64,000 nt of DNA, taken from assembly GCF_009176975.1 (NCBI RefSeq), contig NZ_WEZG01000013.1:62001-126000 (forward strand), in the 5' to 3' direction. This document shows positions 1-13,074 of the stretch, one piece after another (within the stretch, counting starts at the first letter, position 1; the number at the start of each line of letters is the position of its first letter). The notes beneath the pieces were generated by a model. That model made no database searches. It had not been told where the DNA came from and saw only the letters and a program-made list of their open reading frames with translations. The DNA is from Aureimonas psammosilenae (lineage in GTDB: Bacteria; Pseudomonadota; Alphaproteobacteria; Rhizobiales; Rhizobiaceae). The translations under genes were made by a program, and so were the position numbers.

Positions 1-310
1 CGGCCGGCATCGGCGCGCCGGTGAAGATGCGCGCGCATGTGCCGCTTTCGATGGTGCCCGCGAAGCCATTCCCGGCGGCAGATTCGCCGATCAGCGCGAG
101 AGGGGTAAAGGGCTCTGCCAAGTCCTCGGCGCGCACGGCGTAACCGTCCATGGCCGATGCATCGAAGCCTGGCTGCGTGCGAAGCGCCACGATGTCGGCG
201 GCGAGTACGCGACCGGAACACCGCCGAAGGGGCAGGGACTCGGTATCGCCGATCGGCACGACATCGCCGACGATGCGCGCAAAGGCGTCTTCGAGAGAAA
301 GCAGGCTCAC
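1..310 (-). CDS. moeA: Molybdopterin molybdenumtransferase MoeA, N-terminal part (runs off the window)
   Basis: MoeA inserts molybdate into adenylylated molybdopterin, the last general step of molybdenum cofactor synthesis. Only about 103 N-terminal residues are inside the window. They read as the family N-terminus: a leader around LEDAFARIV, the block [17 protein letters not shown] typical of domain III, and then the stretch reaching [10 protein letters not shown]. The start is a GTG whose last bases overlap the moaC stop (GTGA), the same junction that joins moaC to trpC, so the gene is the distal member of the same leftward unit. The C-terminal part lies beyond position 1. Confidence 0.88.
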   Translation of the reverse strand, partial: MSLLSLEDAFARIVGDVVPIGDTESLPLRRCSGRVLAADIVALRTQPGFDASAMDGYAVRAEDLAEPFTPLALIGESAAGNGFAGTIESGTCARIFTGAPMPA

Positions 311-801
311 CGCTGCGATTCGTCCACGGACCAGTCCCCCGAACGTCCACCGGATTTCGCGAGGAGGCGAATGCCCTCGATGGTCATACCGCGATCCACG
401 GCCTTCGCCATGTCGTAGATGGTGAGGCAGGCGACGGAAACGGCGGTCAGGGCTTCCATCTCGACGCCCGTCTTGGCGGTGACGATGGCGATCGCGACGA
501 TTCGCAGGCCGGGCAGGGCGGTATCGGGCTCGATCTCCACGCCGATCTTGTCCATCGTCAGGGGATGGCAAAGCGGAATCAGGTCGGATGTTCGCTTGGC
601 CGCCATGATCCCGGCGACACGGGCGATGGAGATCACGTCGCCCTTCTTCATGTTGCCGCTTTGGATAAGCGTCAGCGTTTCAGGCGCCATCGTCACGAAG
701 CCTTCCGCCGTGGCGACGCGGCGCGTCACGTCCTTCTCGCCGACATCCACCATCGACGCTGCGCCGCGCTCGTCGAGATGCGTCAGGCGCGTGCCGCTCA
801 C
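307..801 (-). CDS. moaC: Cyclic pyranopterin monophosphate synthase MoaC
   Basis: MoaC converts 3',8-cyclo-GTP to cyclic pyranopterin monophosphate in molybdenum cofactor synthesis. The 164-residue protein has the family landmarks: [19 protein letters not shown] near the start, [20 protein letters not shown] in the middle, followed by LIPLCHPL, and a C-terminal TVYD-like region ([14 protein letters not shown]). A reading frame extends further upstream, but the homologous N-terminus begins at the GTG at 801, which overlaps the trpC stop as GTGA. Its own stop overlaps the moeA GTG in the same way, so translation of trpC-moaC-moeA is probably coupled. Confidence 0.93.
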   Translation of the reverse strand: MSGTRLTHLDERGAASMVDVGEKDVTRRVATAEGFVTMAPETLTLIQSGNMKKGDVISIARVAGIMAAKRTSDLIPLCHPLTMDKIGVEIEPDTALPGLRIVAIAIVTAKTGVEMEALTAVSVACLTIYDMAKAVDRGMTIEGIRLLAKSGGRSGDWSVDESQR

Positions 802-1610
802 GCCGCCGCCTCGGCGCTCGGCCGGGATAAAAGCGTGCGCGTCGCCGCTTCGACATCGCTCTGGCGCATCAGGCTTTCTCCGACGAGGAACGTCTGGAAA
901 CCGCTGCGCGCCAAGGTTTCGCAATCCTCCGGCGTGAAGATCCCGCTTTCGCCGACGAGGATACGGTCGGGCGGGACCAGACCGGCAAGGCGCGACGACA
1001 CGTCGAGGCTCGTTTCGAAAGTGCGCAGGTTGCGATTGTTGACGCCGAGCAAGGGCGATCGCAGCCGAAGCGCACGCTCGGTTTCGGCCTCGTCATGCAC
1101 TTCGAGGAGAACATCCATGCCATGGTCGAATGCGGCGGCTTCGAGATCGGCGGCCAAGGCGTCGTCAACCGCCGCCAGGATGATCAGGATCGCGTCGGCA
1201 CCCCAGGCGCGCGCCTCCGTCACCTGATAGGTGTCGAACAGGAAGTCTTTGCGCAGAGCGGGTAGGGAAGTGGCATCGCGCCCGGCCGACAGGAATGAGG
1301 GATCGCCCTGGAACGAGGGCTTGTCCGTCAGGATACTGAGGCAGGCTGCCCCGCCGCGTTCATAGGCGAGTGCCAGTGACGGCGGATCGAAATCTGCGCG
1401 GATCAGTCCTTTCGAGGGGCTCGCCTTCTTGATCTCGGCGATCAACGCGAAGCTGTTCTCGCGATGCTTGCGCCGGATCGCCTCCGTGAAGCCGCGCGGG
1501 GCGGGAAGGGTGCGGGCAGCCGCCTCCACGTCAGCCAGGGGGCGCAAGCGCTTCGCTTCCGCGATCTCCTCGCGCTTGTAGGCTTCGATCCGGCGAAGAA
1601 TATCCGTCAT
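798..1610 (-). CDS. trpC: Indole-3-glycerol phosphate synthase TrpC
   Basis: TrpC closes the indole ring from carboxyphenylaminodeoxyribulose phosphate in tryptophan synthesis. The 270-residue product is of normal length for the stand-alone enzyme and shows the TIM-barrel signature [11 protein letters not shown] (about residues 58-68), then [21 protein letters not shown] and VGESGI in order. Its ATG overlaps the trpD stop (ATGA) and its own stop overlaps the moaC GTG. The pairing with trpD and the Moco genes is the usual rhizobial arrangement. Confidence 0.96.
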   Translation of the reverse strand: MTDILRRIEAYKREEIAEAKRLRPLADVEAAARTLPAPRGFTEAIRRKHRENSFALIAEIKKASPSKGLIRADFDPPSLALAYERGGAACLSILTDKPSFQGDPSFLSAGRDATSLPALRKDFLFDTYQVTEARAWGADAILIILAAVDDALAADLEAAAFDHGMDVLLEVHDEAETERALRLRSPLLGVNNRNLRTFETSLDVSSRLAGLVPPDRILVGESGIFTPEDCETLARSGFQTFLVGESLMRQSDVEAATRTLLSRPSAEAAA

Positions 1611-2638
1611 GCGACGCTTCCCGTGCTTCGATTCGAGGAGGCGATCAGCTTTTCCAGCACGGCGAGGGCCGAACCGTCATCGATTGCCTGAGCCGCACGT
1701 GCGATGCCGGTTGGAATATCCGCAGCCTCGCCCGCCATTACGAGCGCGCCCGCGACGTTCAGGAGAACGATGTCGCGATAAGCGTTCCGCTCGCCGCCCA
1801 GCACGGCGCGCAAGGACGCCGCATTCGCTTCGCCGTCGCCCCCGATGATCTCGGACAAAGGCGCCCGGCGCAGGCCGAACTCCTCCGGCGTCAGATCGAA
1901 GCGCTCTATTTGTCCGTCCCGAAGAGCGACGACCGACGTCGTGCCGCAGGTCGTCATCTCGTCCAAGCCGTCTCCATGCACGACCCAGGCCGAATCGGCA
2001 CCGAGCGCGCGCAGCGCCTCGGCGACCGGCATCAGCCATTCGGCGGCGAAGACGCCGACCAGCATTCGGCGAACACGGGCGGGATTGGCGAGCGGACCGA
2101 GGAGGTTGAAGATCGTTCGCGTCCCTAGCTCCACGCGGCTCGGGCCGACGAAGCGCATCGCCGGATGATGCAGCGGCGCGAACATGAAGCCGATGCCGGC
2201 TTCCGCGATGGTGCGCGAAATCTCGATCGGCGGCAGGTCCGTCTTCACGCCGAGCGCGGTCAGGACGTCCGCCGCACCGGAGCGCGAAGACAGCGCGCGA
2301 TTGCCGTGCTTGGCGACCACGAGACCGCAGCCGGCCGCGACGAAGGCCGAGCAGGTGGACACGTTCACCGTGCCGGCATGGTCGCCGCCCGTTCCCACGA
2401 TGTCAACGGCACCGGCGGGCGCCGTGACGGGCAGCATGTTGGCGCGCATCACCGAAACGGCGCCGGTCATCTCGTCCACGGTTTCGCCGCGAACGCGAAG
2501 CGCCATCAGGAAGCCGCCGATCTGCGTCGGCGTCGCCTCCCCGGACATCAGGATGCGGAAGGCTTCCTCCGCTTCCGAGCGGTCGAGCGACGCCCCCGTC
2601 GCCACCTTCGACAGAAGAGGCTTCAGCGTCTGGCTCAT
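1607..2638 (-). CDS. trpD: Anthranilate phosphoribosyltransferase TrpD
   Basis: TrpD transfers phosphoribosyl from PRPP to anthranilate. The 343-residue protein carries the glycine-rich PRPP loop [15 protein letters not shown] (about residues 81-95) and KHGNRALSS (about 110-118), both diagnostic. The start ATG overlaps the stop of the upstream peptidyl-prolyl isomerase gene and the stop overlaps the trpC ATG, so the two trp genes follow ppiD in one tightly packed transcript. Confidence 0.96.
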   Translation of the reverse strand: MSQTLKPLLSKVATGASLDRSEAEEAFRILMSGEATPTQIGGFLMALRVRGETVDEMTGAVSVMRANMLPVTAPAGAVDIVGTGGDHAGTVNVSTCSAFVAAGCGLVVAKHGNRALSSRSGAADVLTALGVKTDLPPIEISRTIAEAGIGFMFAPLHHPAMRFVGPSRVELGTRTIFNLLGPLANPARVRRMLVGVFAAEWLMPVAEALRALGADSAWVVHGDGLDEMTTCGTTSVVALRDGQIERFDLTPEEFGLRRAPLSEIIGGDGEANAASLRAVLGGERNAYRDIVLLNVAGALVMAGEAADIPTGIARAAQAIDDGSALAVLEKLIASSNRSTGSVA

Positions 2639-4521
2639 CGGATGGAGGCCTGGGCCCGTTCGATCGCCTGCGGGTAGGAGACGACTTGATAGGCCTCGCG
2701 AAGCCCGTCGACATAGGTCTGCAGAAGATCGTCCTGCATGAGCTGGTCGAGCTGACGAGCCTGACCGGCACCGAGCGAAGCCACGGGATCGATCGGCGGA
2801 GCGATGGAGGTGACCTGCAGGAGAATGCGGGACGTGCCGTCCGGGCCCGTCGCCAGCGACGAGCCGCCTTCCTTGGCATTGAAGAGAGCATCCACGCCCT
2901 CGCCGAGTTGCGCGCCGCCCGTTTGACGGCTGACGGCTGCGGCGACCGACTTGGTCAGGCCTTCCGCGGCCGCGATCTGGTCCATCGTTTCGCCGCCGTC
3001 GAGCCGAGCCTTCAACGCCGTCGCCCGTTCGCCGAGAAGGCGTTGCGCCTCGTCCGACTTCCAGTCGGCGATGACGCGCGGGCGAACCTCGTCCAGGCTG
3101 CGCTCGCGCGGCGCGTCGATCTTCGTCACGTCATAGAAAAGCGAGCCCGCCGGGCGGATATTGATCGGCGGGTTGTCGCCGCCGGGCTGAGCCGTGAAGA
3201 CCGCTTCAAGAAAGCCTTCCGTGGTCGGCAGGTCGGCAAGCGGCTGGTCGTCCGCGCCATTGCCGGACCGGGAAACAGCCGGAATCTGCGTCACCTTCAA
3301 CCCCGCGCGCTCTGCCGCTTCCGCGAAAGGGGCACCGCCGGCGCGGGCGTCGTCGAAGGCGTTCTGCGCTTGCTGCAATTGTTCGCCGCCCGTTTGTTCG
3401 GCGAGTTCCCGGCGAATCTGGTCACGCACCTCGTCCAACGGCTTGACGGCCTCGGGCTCGACCGAAACGACGCGCAGCACGACCGGGCCGAACGTGCCCT
3501 GAACCACTTCCGAAACCTGCCCCGCCGCGAGGGCAAAAGCGGCGTCCGCCACCGCGCGGTCGGCGATCTGCGCTTTGGCGCGAAGGCCGAGATCGACGTC
3601 GGCGATCGAGCGCCCCGTGCCCGCGACAACGTCTTCGAAGCTGTTGCCACCGGCAAGCTCGGCCTTGGCGGCGTCGGCCGCCGCCTTGTCCTTGAAGAGG
3701 ACCTGCTGCACCTGCCGGCGCTCGGGGTTGGTGAAGCGCTGGCGGTTCGCCTCATAATCCTGGCGGATATGATCGTCCGTGATCGCGCCGGCATTGGCCA
3801 GCGTTTCGGGAGTTGCGAGGGCGTAGGAAACGCTTCGCAGTTCGGGCGCGGCATAGCGCTGCTTGTAGCGATCGTAGTAGGCGGTAACGGCGTCCGCGGC
3901 GGGCTCGGCGACCGGCTCGACCTTCGAAACCGGCAACGTCACGTAGTCCGCCGTGCGACGCTCGCCGACATAGATGCCGAACGCCGTCTTCATCGCGTTC
4001 GGCAGATTGGCGCCTCGCGCCACCGCATCGACGATCTGGCTGCGAACCGCCGCCTGCTGACGGTTCTGGATGAACTGATTCTCCGTCATGCCGATGCTGG
4101 ACAGGAGTTGGCGGAAGTTGGCGCGCGAGAAATTGCCTGCGCCGTCGTGGAAGGACGGATCGTCGGCGATGAGCTGTGCGAGCCGGCCTTCCGACAGGCC
4201 GAGGTCGAGCCTGCGGGCCTGCTCGCCAAGTCCGGCTTCGGTCACGAGCTGCGACATGACCTGCGATTCGATGCCGCTTCGGCGGGCTTCCTCGCGCGTC
4301 GGCCTGCGCTGCAGGCGGTTCGCCAGATTCGCTTCGGCCTGCTGCCAGGCGAGAAGATAGTCGTCGGCGCCGAGCTGGGTTCGGCCGGCCGCGACCACCT
4401 TGTCGGAGGTCGAACCTTGGAAGAAGCCGGCAAAGCCGGTGACGACGAAAGCCACGACCACGAGGCCGAGGATCAGCTTGGCGACGAAGCCGGACGTCTT
4501 GCTGCGCAGCGTCTTCAGCAT
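2635..4521 (-). CDS. ppiD: Membrane-anchored peptidyl-prolyl cis-trans isomerase, PpiD/SurA type
   Basis: This is a periplasmic folding factor tethered to the inner membrane. The 628-residue protein has a short cytoplasmic N-terminus, one membrane segment (about residues 12-33, [19 protein letters not shown]), a long SurA-N-like helical region and a parvulin-type domain around residues 265-370 ([21 protein letters not shown] onward). This architecture and length match alphaproteobacterial PpiD. It heads the leftward operon containing trpD, trpC, moaC and moeA. About 205 bp separate it from divergent secG, a space that must hold both promoters. Confidence 0.88.
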   Translation of the reverse strand: MLKTLRSKTSGFVAKLILGLVVVAFVVTGFAGFFQGSTSDKVVAAGRTQLGADDYLLAWQQAEANLANRLQRRPTREEARRSGIESQVMSQLVTEAGLGEQARRLDLGLSEGRLAQLIADDPSFHDGAGNFSRANFRQLLSSIGMTENQFIQNRQQAAVRSQIVDAVARGANLPNAMKTAFGIYVGERRTADYVTLPVSKVEPVAEPAADAVTAYYDRYKQRYAAPELRSVSYALATPETLANAGAITDDHIRQDYEANRQRFTNPERRQVQQVLFKDKAAADAAKAELAGGNSFEDVVAGTGRSIADVDLGLRAKAQIADRAVADAAFALAAGQVSEVVQGTFGPVVLRVVSVEPEAVKPLDEVRDQIRRELAEQTGGEQLQQAQNAFDDARAGGAPFAEAAERAGLKVTQIPAVSRSGNGADDQPLADLPTTEGFLEAVFTAQPGGDNPPINIRPAGSLFYDVTKIDAPRERSLDEVRPRVIADWKSDEAQRLLGERATALKARLDGGETMDQIAAAEGLTKSVAAAVSRQTGGAQLGEGVDALFNAKEGGSSLATGPDGTSRILLQVTSIAPPIDPVASLGAGQARQLDQLMQDDLLQTYVDGLREAYQVVSYPQAIERAQASIR

Positions 4522-4726
4522 GGAAAAGGATGTCTCTCTCGGGCTTGACCGGTTCTATTAGGAAAAGGACAGGCTTCGACGCAAGAAGAGCACGTTCGAA
4601 TTATCTCGTATCGGAGACAGGCGGGCTCGAATCGCGAAAGAATTTGGCTTCGCCCGCATGGTCCTATAAGAAGCCGCGAAATTCGAACCGGTTTGGGGCG
4701 GCCACGCTGCCCGGCGAAAAGCAGTT

Positions 4727-6998
<2,272 letters not shown>

Positions 6999-6999
6999 C

Positions 7000-7884
7000 G
7001 TGGAGCGCGCGCGCGACCTCGATCACGTCGTTCTCGCCGTCGAGGACCTCGCTCGCTCGCGCCGCGTCTTCGAAGGCCTGGGGTTTCGCGTTGCGGCCGA
7101 CGCGGCCCATCCATTCGGGACGGGCAACGCCTGCATCTTCTTCGCGGACGGTTCCTATATCGAACCCCTTGCCGTGCTCGACCGCGATCTGGCCGAAACG
7201 CGGGCGGGTGAAGGCAATGCGTTCGTTCGCCGCGATCTCTCCTACCGCCTCCGGCACTCGCTCCCGGCCTTCACCGCAGCGGCATTGAAAAGCGACAACG
7301 CTGCCGCAGACCGGGAGGCCTTCCGCACCGCCGGTTTCGATGGCGGCGAGACGCTGGAATTCGGCCGCCCGTTTCAGACGCCCGGCGGAAAAAGCGTCGA
7401 TCTGTCGTTTCGGCTGGCCTTCGCCGCAGATCCTCAGGCTCCGGCGACCTTCCTGTTCTCCTGCGAGCGTCTTTCCGATTTCTCGCCCGATCGGGAAGCG
7501 CTGACCCGGCACCCGAACGGGGCGTACGGCATCTCGCGCCTGATCTATGTCGCGGCCGAACCGGAGCGGCATCGCGCATTCTTCGAGGCGATTTTGGCTG
7601 GACAGGACATCATAGCCAACGGACTCGGCTCCTCCATGAGTATCGGTGGCCGGGTGGTCGAAGTCGTGACGCCGGAGGGACTCGGCGCGCGCTACGGCGT
7701 TTCGGCCTATGACGGAGCCGGGCTGCACCTCGTCGGCGTCGTTCTCCAAGGTATTCGGACGGAAGAGGTTCCAGCCTTCGCGCGATCCGCCGGCTTGCCG
7801 TGCGAGGATGTGATGGGCCGGCACGTCGTCTCGTTAAGCGAAAGCGGGGGCTGTTTTCTCGCCTTCGAACCTGCCGGGAGGTAA
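7000..7884 (+). CDS. VOC-fold (glyoxalase-like) protein
   Basis: This is a 294-residue protein with the vicinal-oxygen-chelate/glyoxalase-like fold (Glyoxalase_3 type). The N-terminal repeat begins DLDHVVLAVEDLARSRRVFEGLGF and ends in a metal-ligand-like YIEPLAV; a second half begins around YGISRLIYVAAEPERHRAFFEAIL. The substrate is unknown. The start is a GTG immediately after the pyrG stop, so it is likely co-translated with pyrG, although no functional link to CTP synthesis is known. Confidence 0.75.
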   Translation: MERARDLDHVVLAVEDLARSRRVFEGLGFRVAADAAHPFGTGNACIFFADGSYIEPLAVLDRDLAETRAGEGNAFVRRDLSYRLRHSLPAFTAAALKSDNAAADREAFRTAGFDGGETLEFGRPFQTPGGKSVDLSFRLAFAADPQAPATFLFSCERLSDFSPDREALTRHPNGAYGISRLIYVAAEPERHRAFFEAILAGQDIIANGLGSSMSIGGRVVEVVTPEGLGARYGVSAYDGAGLHLVGVVLQGIRTEEVPAFARSAGLPCEDVMGRHVVSLSESGGCFLAFEPAGR

Positions 7885-9249
<1,365 letters not shown>

Positions 9250-9258
9250 ACAAACGGG

Positions 9259-9287
9259 AAGGGAGCGCCAACGCGCGCTCCCTTTTT
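9259..9287 (+). terminator. Rho-independent terminator after eno
   Basis: The stem GGGAGCGC / GCGCTCCC with a 6-nt loop is followed by TTTTT and flanked by a matching AA, placed 10 bp after the enolase stop. Confidence 0.85.
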
Positions 9288-9336
9288 CGATTCTGAGACC
9301 TTACCCGAACGAGGTCGATCGGTTCGATCATCAGCC

Positions 9337-9351
9337 TTAACCAGCCGTTAA
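9337..9351 (+). promoter_or_regulatory. CtrA-type binding site upstream of ftsB
   Basis: The sequence TTAA-CCAGCCG-TTAA is an exact match to the alphaproteobacterial cell-cycle regulator CtrA full site (TTAA-N7-TTAA). It ends 23 bp before the start codon of the septum-formation gene, a position where CtrA would control the promoter. The function is inferred from the motif and position only. Confidence 0.6.
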
Positions 9352-9374
9352 AACGGCGGTGCGATGATCGCTCC

Positions 9375-9695
9375 ATGTCGAAGCCGACCCTCACAAAACA
9401 GTATCGCAAATCGAAGCTCGCACGCCTCGTCGTGCCCTTGGTGACATGCGGCTTCCTGGCGTATTTCGCCATGCATGCGCAGAGCGGGCGGTATGGTCTG
9501 GAGGCCAAGCAGGATCTGATGTCCAGCTTGGCGGCCTCGCAAAAACGATATGACGATCTCCGTAAGAAGCGGGAGCATTTGGAGCATCAGGTCGAACTGC
9601 TGCGCGACGGCACGTTGGATCGTGATCTCATCGATGAACGGTCTCGACAGGCGCTGAACTATGCAACGCCTAACGAGATCGTCGTCATGAAATAG
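9375..9695 (+). CDS. ftsB: FtsB/DivIC-type septum formation initiator
   Basis: This is a small bitopic division protein that links FtsQ and FtsL in the divisome. The 106 residues comprise a basic cytoplasmic start, one membrane segment (about residues 17-34, VVPLVTCGFLAYFAMHA) and a periplasmic coiled coil (about 45-75, ASQKRYDDLRKKREHLEHQV), which is the DivIC/FtsB layout. It lies between eno and the pdh cluster as in other rhizobia and is preceded by a CtrA-type box. Confidence 0.85.
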   Translation: MSKPTLTKQYRKSKLARLVVPLVTCGFLAYFAMHAQSGRYGLEAKQDLMSSLAASQKRYDDLRKKREHLEHQVELLRDGTLDRDLIDERSRQALNYATPNEIVVMK

Positions 9696-9709
9696 ATGAA
9701 CCAATATTC

Positions 9710-9741
9710 AGTTCAAAATAATGCGACGCAGCATTTGAACT
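9710..9741. promoter_or_regulatory. Inverted repeat in the pdhA upstream region
   Basis: The perfect 8-bp arms AGTTCAAA and TTTGAACT are separated by 16 bp in the AT-richer gap before pdhA. The arm spacing (24 bp centre to centre) would suit a dimeric regulator binding on one face of the helix. No known operator is recognised, so the role is a guess from position. Confidence 0.35.
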
Positions 9742-9848
9742 CAATTTTGGTTTAAGATTGATGGCCGTCTTGCGGCGGTTCCGTGTCTCGGTATATTCGC
9801 GCTTCAGTCGCATCCGCCATGTGGATGCCCGCGATACGGAGACGCATC

Positions 9849-10934
9849 ATGGCCCCGGTGAAACCGAAGAAGCCGACCGACGCGGAGCAGACCCAGGACT
9901 CTGCCGAACTCGTCAACTCCCTGGCCCAGCTCAGCGCCCCGGAGCCGCAGGAATTCTCGAGGGACGAGGAACTGCGCGCTTATCGTGATATGCTCCTGAT
10001 CCGTCGTTTCGAAGAAAAGGCCGGCCAGCTTTACGGCATGGGCTTCATCGGCGGCTTCTGCCACCTTTATATCGGCCAGGAGGCCGTCGTCGTCGGCATG
10101 CAGATGGCGATGAAGGAAGGTGATCAGGTCATCACCGGCTACCGCGACCACGGCCACATGCTGGCGACGGGTATGGAAGCGCGCGGCGTGATGGCGGAGC
10201 TGACCGGGCGCCGCGGGGGCTACTCCAAGGGCAAGGGTGGCTCCATGCATATGTTTTCCAAGGAGAAGCATTTCTACGGTGGCCACGGCATCGTCGGCGC
10301 ACAGGTTCCGCTCGGCACGGGTCTCGCCTTCGCCAACCGTTACAACGGCAATGACAGCGCCTCGATCACCTATTTCGGTGACGGTGCGGCAAACCAGGGG
10401 CAGGTCTACGAGAGCTTCAACATGGCCTCGCTCTGGAAGCTGCCGGCCGTCTACGTGATCGAGAACAACCGCTATGCCATGGGCACGTCGGTCAGTCGCG
10501 CTTCGGCGGAAACCAACTTCGCCCATCGCGGCCTGTCGTTCAAGATTCCGGGCATTCAGGTCGATGGCATGGACGTACGCGCCGTGAAGTCCGCCGGCGA
10601 GCTGGCGCTGGACCATTGCCGCAGCGGCAAGGGTCCGATGATCCTCGAAATGCTCACCTATCGCTATCGCGGCCACTCGATGTCGGACCCGGCGAAGTAC
10701 CGGACGCGCGACGAGGTGCAGCGCATGCGCTCCGAAAATGATCCGATCGAGAAGGTGCGCCAGCGTCTGGTGGATGCTTATGGGATGTCCGAGGACGACC
10801 TGAAGGCGATCGACAAGGACGTTCGCGAAACCGTCGCCGATTCCGCCGATTTCGCACAGAACGACCGCGAGCTCGATGCTTCCGAGCTTTGGACGGACAT
10901 CTACGCCGACGCCGTGCCGCAGGCGGCTGAGTAA
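9849..10934 (+). CDS. pdhA: Pyruvate dehydrogenase E1 component, alpha subunit
   Basis: The thiamine-dependent E1 alpha subunit of pyruvate dehydrogenase, 361 residues. The TPP-binding motif starts GDGAANQGQVYESFN (from about residue 177) and ends in ENN. The region RYRGHSMSDPAKYR holds the conserved phosphorylation-loop sequence of the family. An upstream in-frame ATG exists at 9783, but the one at 9849 follows a GGAG site and gives the usual MAPxKxKK-like start. It is the first gene of the pdh cluster. Confidence 0.95.
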   Translation: MAPVKPKKPTDAEQTQDSAELVNSLAQLSAPEPQEFSRDEELRAYRDMLLIRRFEEKAGQLYGMGFIGGFCHLYIGQEAVVVGMQMAMKEGDQVITGYRDHGHMLATGMEARGVMAELTGRRGGYSKGKGGSMHMFSKEKHFYGGHGIVGAQVPLGTGLAFANRYNGNDSASITYFGDGAANQGQVYESFNMASLWKLPAVYVIENNRYAMGTSVSRASAETNFAHRGLSFKIPGIQVDGMDVRAVKSAGELALDHCRSGKGPMILEMLTYRYRGHSMSDPAKYRTRDEVQRMRSENDPIEKVRQRLVDAYGMSEDDLKAIDKDVRETVADSADFAQNDRELDASELWTDIYADAVPQAAE

Positions 10935-10949
10935 GGACTGGAGGGCACG

Positions 10950-12389
10950 ATGCCGACCGAGATTCTGATGCCTGCCCTTTCCCCGACGATGGAAGAGGGC
11001 ACCCTTTCGAAATGGGTGAAGAACGAGGGCGACAGCGTATCGCCCGGCGATGTCATCGCCGAGATCGAGACCGACAAGGCCACGATGGAAGTCGAGGCCG
11101 TGGACGAAGGTGTGATCGGCAAGATCATCGTCCAGGCCGGCACGGAAGGGGTGAAAGTGAACGCCCCGATCGCCATTCTGCTGGCGGAAGGCGAAGACAA
11201 GTCGGCCTTGAACGGCGCAGGAGAGAGTGCGGCCAAACCAGCCGCCGAGAAGCCTGCGGAAGCCAAGACAGAGGATTTCGCCGGCGAGAAGGCGACATCC
11301 GAAAAGACCGCCGGGCCGAAATCCGTTCCGGCCGAAGGCATGAAGCATCCCGAACCCGACGACGTTGACGGCGATCTGGCGGAAGAGGTCCCGGCCGGGG
11401 TCGAGATGGTCTCCACCACCGTCCGCGAAGCTTTGCGCGATGCGATGGCCGAAGAGATGCGTCGCGACAACAATGTGTTCCTGATGGGCGAAGAGGTTGC
11501 CGAGTATCAGGGCGCCTACAAGATCAGCCAGGGGCTCCTCGAGGAGTTCGGCGCGCGGCGCGTTGTGGATACGCCGATCACCGAGCATGGCTTCGCAGGT
11601 CTCGGCGTCGGCGCGGCCTTCGCCGGCTTGAAGCCCATCGTCGAATTCATGACCTTCAACTTCGCCATGCAGGCGATCGATCAGATCATCAATTCGGCCG
11701 CTAAGACACTCTACATGGCGGGCGGCCAGATGGGATGTCCGATCGTGTTTCGCGGTCCGAACGGCGCTGCCGCGCGGGTTGCCGCGCAGCACAGCCAGGA
11801 CTACGCGGCGTGGTACGGCCATATTCCGGGCCTGAAGGTGGTGATGCCCTACACGGCGGCGGACGCGAAGGGGCTTCTGAAGTCGGCGATCCGCGATCCG
11901 AACCCGGTCATCTTCCTTGAAAACGAAATCCTCTACGGTCATTCCTTCGAGGTCCCGAAAACCGACGACTGGACCGTTCCGATCGGTAAGGCCCGTATCC
12001 ATCGCAAGGGAAAGGACGTGACGATCGTTTCCTTCGGTATCGGCATGACCTACGCGGTCAAGGCGGCCGAGGAACTCGCCAAAGACGGCATCGACGCGGA
12101 GATCGTGGATCTGCGCACGATCCGCCCGCTCGATATCGATACGGTCGTCCGCTCGGTGAAGAAGACGAATCGCTGCGTCACCGTCGAGGAAGGCTGGCCG
12201 CAAGGCTCGGTCGGCTCGCATATCGCTTCCGAGCTGATGGAGCGTGCCTTCGATCACCTCGACGCTCCGGTGTTGAAGGTTACCGGGAAGGACGTTCCGA
12301 TGCCCTACGCCGCCAATCTCGAGAAGCTCGCCTTGCCATCCGTCAAGGAAGTGATCGAGGCGGTGAAGGCGGTCTGCTACCGGGGCTGA
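10950..12389 (+). CDS. pdhB: Pyruvate dehydrogenase E1 component, beta subunit with N-terminal lipoyl domain
   Basis: The 479-residue E1 beta subunit carries an extra N-terminal lipoyl domain with the lipoylated lysine Lys43 in ETDKATMEV, a linker rich in Ala/Glu/Lys/Pro, then the transketolase-like pyrimidine domain starting about residue 155 ([18 protein letters not shown]). This fused form is characteristic of alphaproteobacteria. It lies 15 bp after pdhA and is followed, unusually, by a nuclease-like gene before pdhC. Confidence 0.96.
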   Translation: MPTEILMPALSPTMEEGTLSKWVKNEGDSVSPGDVIAEIETDKATMEVEAVDEGVIGKIIVQAGTEGVKVNAPIAILLAEGEDKSALNGAGESAAKPAAEKPAEAKTEDFAGEKATSEKTAGPKSVPAEGMKHPEPDDVDGDLAEEVPAGVEMVSTTVREALRDAMAEEMRRDNNVFLMGEEVAEYQGAYKISQGLLEEFGARRVVDTPITEHGFAGLGVGAAFAGLKPIVEFMTFNFAMQAIDQIINSAAKTLYMAGGQMGCPIVFRGPNGAAARVAAQHSQDYAAWYGHIPGLKVVMPYTAADAKGLLKSAIRDPNPVIFLENEILYGHSFEVPKTDDWTVPIGKARIHRKGKDVTIVSFGIGMTYAVKAAEELAKDGIDAEIVDLRTIRPLDIDTVVRSVKKTNRCVTVEEGWPQGSVGSHIASELMERAFDHLDAPVLKVTGKDVPMPYAANLEKLALPSVKEVIEAVKAVCYRG

Positions 12390-12437
12390 CACGATGGCGG
12401 GCAGGGTGGTTCCGAATGCAGGTCGGGGGAGGCGTTG

Positions 12438-13058
12438 ATGTCGGCGCTCCCGCGATCTCGTCGTGCCACCTATGCCGACCTCGAAGCGGTGCCGCCCCAT
12501 CTCGTGGCGGAGATCGTCGAGGGCTCGCTGATCACCCATCCGCGTCCCGCGCCGAAGCATGCCGTCGCCAGTTCGGCGCTCGGGATCACGATAGGCAGTC
12601 CGTTCGACCGAGGGCGCGACGGCCCTGGCGGATGGATTATTTTGGACGAGCCGGAACTCCATCTCGGCGACGACGTCGTGGTGCCCGATCTGGCTGGATG
12701 GCGGCGCGAGCGCATGCCCGTCTTGCCGGACACCGCTTATTTCGAGACGGCGCCGGATTGGATCTGCGAAGTCGTCTCGCCGTCGACCGAAGCCTATGAT
12801 CGCGGTGTGAAGCGCGCGGTCTATGCCAAAGCCGGCGTCGTTCATTTCTGGATTCTCGACCCTCGCGCCGAGATTCTCGAAACCTTCTCCCTTCGCGACG
12901 GAGGCTGGTTCCTGACAGGAACCTTCAGCGGGACCGACCATGTGTCGGTCGCGCCGTTCGACGCGATCTCCTTTCCGCTCGCCGAACTTTGGCCTTTCAG
13001 CCAGCCGACGGGCCCAGTCGAAGCGAGCGCTTCGGCCGACACAACAACTGACACCTGA
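12438..13058 (+). CDS. Uma2-family (DUF820) endonuclease-like protein inside the pdh cluster
   Basis: The 206-residue protein fits the Uma2 family, a PD-(D/E)XK nuclease-like fold of unknown biological role. Visible landmarks are ATYADLEAVPPHLVAEIVEG near the start, the acidic VVVPDLAGWRRE, and the block ICEVVSPSTEAYDRGVKRAVYAKAGV typical of the family core. The ATG at 12438 is preceded by GGGGGAGG. It sits 48 bp after pdhB and 16 bp before pdhC on the same strand, so it is probably transcribed with the complex. No link to pyruvate metabolism is known; it may be an acquired passenger. Confidence 0.85.
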   Translation: MSALPRSRRATYADLEAVPPHLVAEIVEGSLITHPRPAPKHAVASSALGITIGSPFDRGRDGPGGWIILDEPELHLGDDVVVPDLAGWRRERMPVLPDTAYFETAPDWICEVVSPSTEAYDRGVKRAVYAKAGVVHFWILDPRAEILETFSLRDGGWFLTGTFSGTDHVSVAPFDAISFPLAELWPFSQPTGPVEASASADTTTDT

Positions 13059-13074
13059 TTCGCGGAGACGCTTC

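Noticed and set aside
2686-4548. A 620-codon open frame antisense to ppiD
   Set aside because: The ppiD reading has membrane segment, parvulin domain and operon context; the antisense frame has only composition.
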